Made by a program: the position numbers and the translations under genes. Below, one piece after another: positions 57,638-64,000 of a DNA stretch of 64,000 nt. The DNA is from Providencia rettgeri. GTDB taxonomy: Bacteria > Pseudomonadota > Gammaproteobacteria > Enterobacterales > Enterobacteriaceae. Each line of letters starts with the position of its first letter. The stretch's first letter is position 1. Location of the stretch: contig NZ_CP059348.1 in the NCBI RefSeq assembly GCF_013702265.1, forward strand, positions 3,782,001-3,846,000. The letters are read 5' to 3'. Under the pieces are notes generated by a model, which did not search any database, was not told the origin of the DNA, and saw nothing but the letters and a program-made list of their open reading frames with translations.

Positions 57638-59110
57638 TTGTGCGCTAGAAATCTTCTTCATATCCGTCATATACCCCCGCAACGTCTTCCCGATCTTCTC
57701 AATAGGATGATTACGGATAGCTTCGTTGATATCACGTAATTGCGCGTTATCGGTACCATTATCTGCAACTGGTTTCGCTAAATCACCCGCTTGTAACTTG
57801 GTCATAAACTCTTTCAGCATTGGAACTGCAGCGAATGAGAACAGGTAGTTACCGTACTCCGCAGTATCCGAGATAACGACGTTCATTTCATATAAGCGCT
57901 TACGTGCAATTGTGTTCGCGATCAGCGGCAGCTCATGCAGTGATTCATAGTATGCTGATTCTTCTAAGATACCTGCTTCTAACATAGTATCGAACGCTAA
58001 CTCAACACCCGCTTTAACCATCGCAACTAACAGAACGCCATGGTCGAAATATTCTTGCTCTGCAATTTTACCTGCAAATTCTGGGTAGTTTTCAAAAGAC
58101 GATTTACCGGTCTCTTCGCGCCATGCCAGTAAGTTTTTATCATTATTCGCCCAGTCCGCCATCATTGTTGATGAAAACTCACCAGAAATAATGTCATCCA
58201 TATGTTTTTGGAACAGTGGCGCTAAAATGGTTTTCAGCTGCTCTGATAAAGCATAAGCACGGATTTTTGCTGGATTAGACAAACGATCCATCATCAGAGT
58301 GATGCCGCCCTGCTTCAGTGCTTCAGTGATTGTTTCCCAACCAAACTGAATTAATTTCCCTGCATAGCCTGGCTCTACGCCATCGGCAACCATTTTGTCA
58401 TAGCTCAGTAACGCACCTGCCTGCAACATACCGCACAGAATTGTTTGCTCACCCATTAAGTCAGACTTAACTTCAGCAACGAAAGAGGACTCCAGAACGC
58501 CCGCACGATGGCCACCCGTTGCTGCTGCCCATGCTTTCGCAATCGCCATACCCTCACCTTTCGGATCATTTTCAGGGTGAACTGCGATCAGTGTTGGAAC
58601 ACCGAAGCCACGCTTATACTCTTCACGAACTTCGGTACCCGGACATTTTGGAGCAACCATCACAACCGTGATGTCTTTGCGGATTTCTTCACCAACTTCA
58701 ACGATGTTAAAACCGTGAGAATAACCTAACGCAGCACCTTGTTTCATCATTGGCTGAACCGCGCGAACAACGGTAGAGTGTTGTTTGTCTGGCGTTAAGT
58801 TAACAACTAAATCTGCTTCAGGGATCAGTTCTTCATAAGTCCCAACTTTGAAGCCATTTTCTGTCGCTTTACGCCATGATGCACGTTTTTCTGCGATCGC
58901 TTCTGGACGCAAAGCATAAGCGATATCTAAACCAGAGTCGCGCATGTTCAAACCTTGGTTCAGACCTTGAGCACCACAACCGACGATGACGATTTTTTTA
59001 CCTTTCAGATAGCCCGCTTCATCCGCAAATTCTTCGCGTTTCATGAAACGACACTTGCCTAATTGCGCTAACTGCTCACGTAAATTCAATGTATTAAAAT
59101 AATTCGCCAT
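57635..59110 (-). CDS. ilvC: Ketol-acid reductoisomerase IlvC
   Basis: A 491-aa class II (long-form) NADPH- and Mg-dependent enzyme that isomerises and reduces acetolactate or acetohydroxybutyrate in valine/isoleucine synthesis. Seen: Rossmann [40 protein letters not shown], the metal-binding Glu/Asp residues in [17 protein letters not shown], and the duplicated C-terminal knotted domain with [16 protein letters not shown]. It is divergent from its activator gene ilvY. The stop codon lies inside the ERIC duplicate. Confidence 0.98.
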   Translation of the reverse strand: MANYFNTLNLREQLAQLGKCRFMKREEFADEAGYLKGKKIVIVGCGAQGLNQGLNMRDSGLDIAYALRPEAIAEKRASWRKATENGFKVGTYEELIPEADLVVNLTPDKQHSTVVRAVQPMMKQGAALGYSHGFNIVEVGEEIRKDITVVMVAPKCPGTEVREEYKRGFGVPTLIAVHPENDPKGEGMAIAKAWAAATGGHRAGVLESSFVAEVKSDLMGEQTILCGMLQAGALLSYDKMVADGVEPGYAGKLIQFGWETITEALKQGGITLMMDRLSNPAKIRAYALSEQLKTILAPLFQKHMDDIISGEFSSTMMADWANNDKNLLAWREETGKSSFENYPEFAGKIAEQEYFDHGVLLVAMVKAGVELAFDTMLEAGILEESAYYESLHELPLIANTIARKRLYEMNVVISDTAEYGNYLFSFAAVPMLKEFMTKLQAGDLAKPVADNGTDNAQLRDINEAIRNHPIEKIGKTLRGYMTDMKKISSAQ

Positions 59111-59156
59111 GGTCTTACTCCATTATTCGGTCAGTGTTCTGTTGTGTTCGTATTAT

Positions 59157-59175
59157 CAGGTAACGTCGTTACCTG
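59157..59175. promoter_or_regulatory. Perfect inverted repeat in the ilvC-ilvY intergenic region
   Basis: CAGGTAAC-GTC-GTTACCTG, 8-bp arms with a 3-bp spacer, 47 bases upstream of the ilvC start, so probably in the ilvC leader. It could be an mRNA hairpin or a protein site. TGCTCA/TGAGCA (59177-59192) follows it. Confidence 0.6.
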
Positions 59176-59235
59176 TTGCTCATTATTGAGCAGTTATGGA
59201 TTTACTATATGCGATGATGAGCATTGCTTAAATTG

Positions 59236-59270
59236 ATATATTAACAATATAATGTTGCAATATTTGCAAC
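59236..59270. promoter_or_regulatory. IlvY operator region
   Basis: Two dyads lie in tandem in the divergent ilvC-ilvY region. One is TATATT-AAC-AATATA at about 59236-59250. The other is GTTGCAA-TAT-TTGCAAC at 59254-59270. In E. coli IlvY binds two adjacent operators here and activates ilvC when acetolactate or acetohydroxybutyrate is bound, while repressing its own gene. Assignment rests on position and symmetry. Confidence 0.65.
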
Positions 59271-59298
59271 GTCAATCAAGGTATCATCAGAGGGCAAA

Positions 59299-60195
59299 AT
59301 GGATATTCGTGATCTACAACTGTTTTTGCACTTAGCTGAAAGTTGCCACTTTGGTCGCACATCAAAAGCCATGCATGTCAGTCCATCCACACTATCAAGA
59401 CAAATTCAGCGTTTGGAAGATCAACTGGGTCATCCACTATTCATTCGTGATAACCGCTCGGTGAAACTGACCCAAGCGGGTGAGCATCTCAAACAGTTTG
59501 CCCAACAAACATTGTTGCAATATCAGCAGCTAAAGCATGCGCTTAATCAGCAAAGCCCATCACTAAGTGGCGAATTACGCCTATTCTGCTCGGTCACTGC
59601 GGCATATAGTCATTTACCTCAAGTGCTTGATAAATTTCGTGCTTTGCATCCGCTCGTTGAAATAAAACTCACCACGGGCGATGCCGCAGATGCCGTTGAA
59701 AAAGTCGAAACCAAAGAGGCGGATTTAGGCATCGCAGGTAAACCTGAAAAATTGCCAGATAACGTGCGATTCGCCAAAATTGGGGAAATCCCCCTCGTAC
59801 TTATTGCCCCATCACTACCTTGCGCAGTACGGAGTATGGTGACTGAAGAGGAGCCGGATTGGTCTACGGTACCGTTCATTCTTCCTGAACATGGCCCTTC
59901 TCGTAAACGTATTGAATTATGGTTTAAGCGTCATCGAATCCATAACCCGGTAATTTATGCGACGGTTTCGGGTCATGAAGCCATTGTGTCTATGGTGGCA
60001 TTGGGCTGTGGTATTGCATTAATACCAAGTGTCGTCGTTGATAATAGCCCCGAGCCTGTCCGTAGCCGTGTATCTCAACTCGATAATATTTCGATGGTAG
60101 AACCATTTGAACTTGGCGTTTGCCTGCTCAGCAAACGCCTAAGTGAACCATTAATTAAAGCATTCTGGGAATTGCTCCCAGAACACTCAATCTAA
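59299..60195 (+). CDS. ilvY: LysR-type activator IlvY
   Basis: A 298-aa LysR-family regulator of ilvC. Seen: the N-terminal winged helix-turn-helix LAESCHFGRTSKAMHVSPSTLSRQIQRLE (15-43) and a two-lobe periplasmic-binding-protein-like effector domain with GELRLFCSVTAAYSHLPQVL and GHEAIVSMVALGCGIALIPS. It is divergent from ilvC. Its stop codon region overlaps the stop of convergent ilvA by nine bases. Confidence 0.95.
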   Translation: MDIRDLQLFLHLAESCHFGRTSKAMHVSPSTLSRQIQRLEDQLGHPLFIRDNRSVKLTQAGEHLKQFAQQTLLQYQQLKHALNQQSPSLSGELRLFCSVTAAYSHLPQVLDKFRALHPLVEIKLTTGDAADAVEKVETKEADLGIAGKPEKLPDNVRFAKIGEIPLVLIAPSLPCAVRSMVTEEEPDWSTVPFILPEHGPSRKRIELWFKRHRIHNPVIYATVSGHEAIVSMVALGCGIALIPSVVVDNSPEPVRSRVSQLDNISMVEPFELGVCLLSKRLSEPLIKAFWELLPEHSI

Positions 60196-61761
60196 TGTTC
60201 TTTTGCTATCTTGCGGCGCTAGGAAGAAACGGAAGGATGGATTTCCCGTTTCATCATGATATTCATATCCTAGTGCATCAAGGTGGCGATCAAAGCGTAC
60301 TTCTGGACCAGAAAGCTCAAAGGCCGCCAGCACTCTCCCATAGTCTGTTCCGTGACTACGATAATGAAATAGCGTGATATTCCAGTGAGTTCCCAGTGTT
60401 TCTAGGAACTTCAATAATGCCCCTGGAGATTCAGGAAACTCAAAGCTATACAATTTTTCATCTAATGGCTTCGATGGTCGCCCACCGATCATATAGCGCA
60501 CATGCAGCTTCGCCATTTCATCATCCGATAAATCAGCCACTTCATAACCATTATTTTGCAGCCCTTGAATGATGTCATGCCGCTCTTGCTCACCACCATT
60601 TAAGCGAACACCCACAAAAATGCAGGCTCGCTCTGGATCAGCATCTGTATAACGATAATTAAACTCAGTGATTGAGCGGTTACCAAGCAATTGGCAGAAT
60701 CGCAAAAAACTGCCTTTCTGTTCAGGAATAGTCACTGCAAGAAGCGCTTCTCGTTGTTCACCTAATTCACAACGCTCGGATACATAACGTAAACCATGGA
60801 AGTTCATGTTGGCGCCTGACAGAATATGCGCCAGCCTTTCACCTTTAATGTTATGTTGCTGAACATATTTTTTCAGTCCCGCCAGCGCTAGCGCCCCCGA
60901 CGGTTCTGCAATCGCTCTCACATCTTCAAAAATATCCTTCAGTGCCGCACAAATGGCATCACTATCTACGGTGATCACATCATCGACATACTGCTGGCAT
61001 AGTCGAAAGGTTTCGTCGCCAATACGTTTAACAGCAACGCCTTCCGCAAATAAACCAACACGAGGGAGATCAACGGGATGACCAGCTTCTAATGCCGATT
61101 TTAAGCAAGCAGCATCTTCAGCTTCTACACCGATAATCTTAATTTCAGGCATCAACTGCTTGATTAATACAGCGACGCCGGCAATCAATCCACCGCCCCC
61201 AACAGGCACAAAAATACGGTCGAGGTGAGCATCCTGCTGAAGGAGTTCTAGTGCAATAGTTGCTTGACCTGCTATCACAGACGGATGATCAAACGGCGGT
61301 ACAAAGGTATATCCTTCGCGTTTTGCCATCTCAATTGCGTGAGCTTTGGCTTCATCAAAATTTGCGCCGTATAAAATGGCCTCTCCACCAAAGCTGCGAA
61401 CAGCATCCACTTTGATATCTGCGGTTGCTACTGGCATAACAATTTTGGCCTTAATACCAACACGATTAGCCGACAACGCTACGCCCTGTGCATGATTTCC
61501 CGCTGATGCAGTGACAACACCTTTAGCTTTTTGCTCTTCGGTCAAGCCCGCAATCATGGCGTAAGCGCCACGTAATTTAAAACTGTGTACTGGCTGCCTA
61601 TCTTCACGTTTGACTAAAATCGTATTACCCAGACGTGAAGAGAGCTTGCTCATTTCTTGAAGTGGCGTCACTTGTGCCGCTTCATAAACAGGCGCACTGA
61701 GCGCCGCCTTCAGATAATCGGCACCTGTCGGTGCCGCTGGTAATGGTTTTGCGGCTGCCAC
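60187..61761 (-). CDS. ilvA: Threonine deaminase IlvA
   Basis: A 524-aa PLP-dependent enzyme converting threonine to 2-oxobutyrate, the committed step to isoleucine, feedback-inhibited by isoleucine. Seen: the PLP Lys in HSFKLRGAYAM (about 62), the Gly-rich phosphate loop PVGGGGLIAGVA, SAGNHAQGVALSA, and two C-terminal ACT-like regulatory domains from about 330 (LLAVTIPEQKGSFLRF, LYSFEFPESPGALLKF). The two-base gap from ilvD implies coupled expression in ilvEDA. Confidence 0.97.
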   Translation of the reverse strand: MAAAKPLPAAPTGADYLKAALSAPVYEAAQVTPLQEMSKLSSRLGNTILVKREDRQPVHSFKLRGAYAMIAGLTEEQKAKGVVTASAGNHAQGVALSANRVGIKAKIVMPVATADIKVDAVRSFGGEAILYGANFDEAKAHAIEMAKREGYTFVPPFDHPSVIAGQATIALELLQQDAHLDRIFVPVGGGGLIAGVAVLIKQLMPEIKIIGVEAEDAACLKSALEAGHPVDLPRVGLFAEGVAVKRIGDETFRLCQQYVDDVITVDSDAICAALKDIFEDVRAIAEPSGALALAGLKKYVQQHNIKGERLAHILSGANMNFHGLRYVSERCELGEQREALLAVTIPEQKGSFLRFCQLLGNRSITEFNYRYTDADPERACIFVGVRLNGGEQERHDIIQGLQNNGYEVADLSDDEMAKLHVRYMIGGRPSKPLDEKLYSFEFPESPGALLKFLETLGTHWNITLFHYRSHGTDYGRVLAAFELSGPEVRFDRHLDALGYEYHDETGNPSFRFFLAPQDSKRTLD

Positions 61762-61763
61762 AA

Positions 61764-63614
61764 TTAGCCTCCTAATTTAGACTTATCGCGTACAGCGCCT
61801 TTATCCGCACTCGTCGCCAAAGAAGCATAAGCGCGTAAAGCGAAAGAAACCTCACGTTGACGGTTACGCGGAGTATAAGCTTTATCTCCACGCGCTAATT
61901 CCGCTTCACGACGTTTTGCCAGCTCACTGTCGTTAACATCTAGGGACATGGTACGTTTTGGAATATTGATATCGATAATATCCCCATCTTGTACCAGAGC
62001 CAGTAATCCACCGCTTGCCGCTTCAGGAGAGATATGGCCGATTGATAAACCTGAACTTCCACCGGAGAAACGCCCATCGGTGATCAGTGCACAATCTTTG
62101 CCTAATCCCATCGATTTCAGATAGGAAGTTGGGTACAACATTTCTTGCATACCCGGTCCGCCTTTAGGGCCTTCATAGCGGATGACGACAACATCACCAG
62201 CGACAACTTTTCCACCTAAAATTGCCTCTACCGCATCATCTTGGCTTTCAAACACTTTCGCAGGCCCACGAAAAGTTAAGCTACCTTCATCAACCCCTGC
62301 TGTTTTCACGATACAACCATCTTCAGCGATATTTCCTGCAAGTACCGCCAAACCACCATCCAAGCTATAAGCATGTTCGAGGTTACGGATACAACCATTT
62401 TCACGGTCAGTATCCAGTGATGGCCAACGGCAATTCTGAGAAAATGCTTGGGTGGTACGAATACCCGCAGGTCCCGCTGAGAACATAGACCTTACAGACT
62501 CATCATTCGTCAACATAACATCGTACTGAGCCAATGTTTCTGGTAATGAAAGACCTAAAATATTCTTCACATCTTCCTGCAATAAACCTGCACGACTCAG
62601 CTCCCCAAGAATACCAATCACGCCACCAGCACGGTGTACATCTTCCATATGATATTTTTGGGTGCTAGGTGCAACTTTACATAAATGAGGGACTTGGCGA
62701 GATAAGCGGTCGATATCATCCATGGTGAAATCCACTTCCGCTTCTTGCGCAGCCGCCAGCAAATGCAGAACGGTATTTGTGGAGCCACCCATCGCGATAT
62801 CTAATGTCATCGCATTTTCAAACGCGGCTTTTGTTGCGATATTACGCGGTAATGCGCTCTCATCATTCTGCTCATAATAACGTTTAGTCAGCTCAACAAT
62901 TCGCTTACCTGCATTGATAAATAACGTTTTACGATCAGCGTGAGTCGCAAGTAATGAACCATTTCCTGGCTGAGAAAGACCTAATGCCTCAGTTAAACAG
63001 TTCATTGAATTCGCAGTAAACATTCCTGAGCATGACCCACACGTTGGACATGCTGAACGTTCAATTTTTTCACTATCTTCATCACTGACATTTGGGTTTG
63101 CACCTTGGATCATCGCATCCACAAGGTCAAGTTTGATGATTTGATCTGAAAGCTTGGTTTTTCCTGCTTCCATTGGTCCGCCGGAAACAAAGATCACGGG
63201 AATGTTCAGGCGCAAAGACGCCATTAACATGCCTGGGGTAATTTTGTCACAGTTGGAGATACAGACCATGGCATCTGCACAGTGCGCATTCACCATATAT
63301 TCCACAGAATCAGCAATTAGCTCTCGGGAAGGTAAGGAATACAGCATACCGCCATGCCCCATCGCAATCCCGTCATCCACAGCAATAGTGTTAAACTCTT
63401 TCGCGACGCCGCCTGCTTGTTCTATTTGTTCTGCGACGAGTTTACCTAAATCACGTAAATGTACATGACCCGGAACAAACTGAGTAAATGAGTTTACAAC
63501 GGCAATAATTGGCTTACCAAAATCATCATCGGTCATACCTGTCGCGCGCCATAATGCTCGCGCACCTGCCATATTACGGCCATGAGTGGTTGTTGCTGAA
63601 CGGTACTTAGGCAT
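61764..63614 (-). CDS. ilvD: Dihydroxyacid dehydratase IlvD
   Basis: A 616-aa Fe-S enzyme dehydrating dihydroxyacids to 2-oxo acids in valine/isoleucine synthesis. Seen: the cluster-ligand Cys residues in [13 protein letters not shown] and [19 protein letters not shown], the Mg/Lys site in [13 protein letters not shown], and [22 protein letters not shown] at the C-terminal half. Length equals E. coli. It lies between ilvE and ilvA on one transcript. Confidence 0.98.
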   Translation of the reverse strand: MPKYRSATTTHGRNMAGARALWRATGMTDDDFGKPIIAVVNSFTQFVPGHVHLRDLGKLVAEQIEQAGGVAKEFNTIAVDDGIAMGHGGMLYSLPSRELIADSVEYMVNAHCADAMVCISNCDKITPGMLMASLRLNIPVIFVSGGPMEAGKTKLSDQIIKLDLVDAMIQGANPNVSDEDSEKIERSACPTCGSCSGMFTANSMNCLTEALGLSQPGNGSLLATHADRKTLFINAGKRIVELTKRYYEQNDESALPRNIATKAAFENAMTLDIAMGGSTNTVLHLLAAAQEAEVDFTMDDIDRLSRQVPHLCKVAPSTQKYHMEDVHRAGGVIGILGELSRAGLLQEDVKNILGLSLPETLAQYDVMLTNDESVRSMFSAGPAGIRTTQAFSQNCRWPSLDTDRENGCIRNLEHAYSLDGGLAVLAGNIAEDGCIVKTAGVDEGSLTFRGPAKVFESQDDAVEAILGGKVVAGDVVVIRYEGPKGGPGMQEMLYPTSYLKSMGLGKDCALITDGRFSGGSSGLSIGHISPEAASGGLLALVQDGDIIDINIPKRTMSLDVNDSELAKRREAELARGDKAYTPRNRQREVSFALRAYASLATSADKGAVRDKSKLGG

Positions 63615-63675
63615 ATCTTAACTCCCGAGTTTTAAAACAGGCGGGGAACGACCGCCTGTAATTTATAGTATTTAA

Positions 63676-64000
63676 TTATTGAGGGTTTACTGGATCTAAC
63701 CAGCCCCATTTATCTTCTGTTGTACCGTTAAATAAACCAAAGAATGCTTGCTGAATTTTCTTCGTCACAGGACCACAACGACCGATACCAACTTGGATAC
63801 CATCAACACTGCGAACTGGAGTGATTTCAGCAGCTGTTCCTGTCATAAAGACTTCATCCGCTAAGTACAGAGATTCACGAGACAGCGTTTGTTCACGCAC
63901 TTCGATTCCCATATCTTTCGCCAATGTCAAAATGGCATCGCGGGTGATCCCCGGTAATGCTGATGAAGTAAACGGTGGGGTGTACAGAATGCCATCTTTC
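63676..64000 (-). CDS. ilvE: Branched-chain aminotransferase IlvE, C-terminal part
   Basis: The frame is open to the window edge, showing the last 107 residues of a class IV PLP aminotransferase (about 308 aa in full) that makes isoleucine, valine and leucine from their oxo acids. Seen: SSALPGITRDAIL, LYLADEVFMTGTAAEITPV, RSVDGIQVG and GPVTKKIQQAFFGLFNG, all family signatures. It is followed after 61 bp by ilvD. Confidence 0.95.
   Translation of the reverse strand, partial: KDGILYTPPFTSSALPGITRDAILTLAKDMGIEVREQTLSRESLYLADEVFMTGTAAEITPVRSVDGIQVGIGRCGPVTKKIQQAFFGLFNGTTEDKWGWLDPVNPQ

Overview
This window looks like a chromosomal segment from an enterobacterium of the Morganellaceae, most likely Providencia. 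That is inference: the gene order is the enterobacterial yigL-pldB-recQ-pldA / uvrD-xerC-dapF-cyaA-hemCDXY / ECA / rho-trxA-rhlB-gppA-rep / ilvCYADE backbone. The DNA is visibly more AT-rich than E. coli, and an ERIC-type repeat of the Proteus/Providencia/Photorhabdus style sits beside ilvC. The species was not tested. Layout: 1-9.4 kb holds the 3' part of mscK, a small membrane protein, a Sel1-repeat protein, yigL, pldB, recQ, pldA and yigI. rhtC/rhtB, which separate recQ and pldB in E. coli, are absent. rarD follows (9.6-10.5 kb). From 10.5 to 19.6 kb, where E. coli carries corA between rarD and uvrD, there is instead an AT-rich accessory block. It contains a structured RNA leader in front of a PuuP-like amine permease and a YtcJ-like amidohydrolase, a hidden 48-aa membrane protein, an RtcB2-PrfH ribosome-repair/rescue pair behind a 14-codon leader ORF, and a 2OG-Fe(II) oxygenase flanked by two orphan proteins that look like diverged paralogues with Cys-containing tails. 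19.6-33.2 kb is conserved backbone: uvrD, yigB, xerC, yigA, dapF, lptM, cyaY, cyaA, hemC, hemD, hemX, hemY. cyaA keeps its rare TTG start and a CRP site in its promoter region. 33.4-35 kb holds a two-TM protein, the convergent sRNA gene glmZ with a sigma54 promoter and GlrR sites, a 29-bp tandem repeat and the argX-hisR-leuT-proM tRNA operon with its promoter and terminator. 35-49.6 kb is yifK plus the complete twelve-gene enterobacterial common antigen cluster wecG-wzyE-wecF-wzxE-wecE-wecD-rffH-rffG-wecC-wecB-wzzE-wecA. These genes make UDP-ManNAcA and dTDP-Fuc4NAc, assemble lipid III on undecaprenyl phosphate, flip it and polymerise it. 50-57.3 kb is rho, trxA, rhlB, gppA and rep. 57.4-64 kb is the isoleucine/valine region: ilvC with a tandem ERIC element at its 3' end, divergent ilvY, then ilvA, ilvD and the C-terminal part of ilvE. 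The most interesting material is the 10.8-19.5 kb accessory block: the unclassified structured leader, the leader-ORF-controlled RtcB2-PrfH pair, and the oxygenase with its two orphan paralogues.
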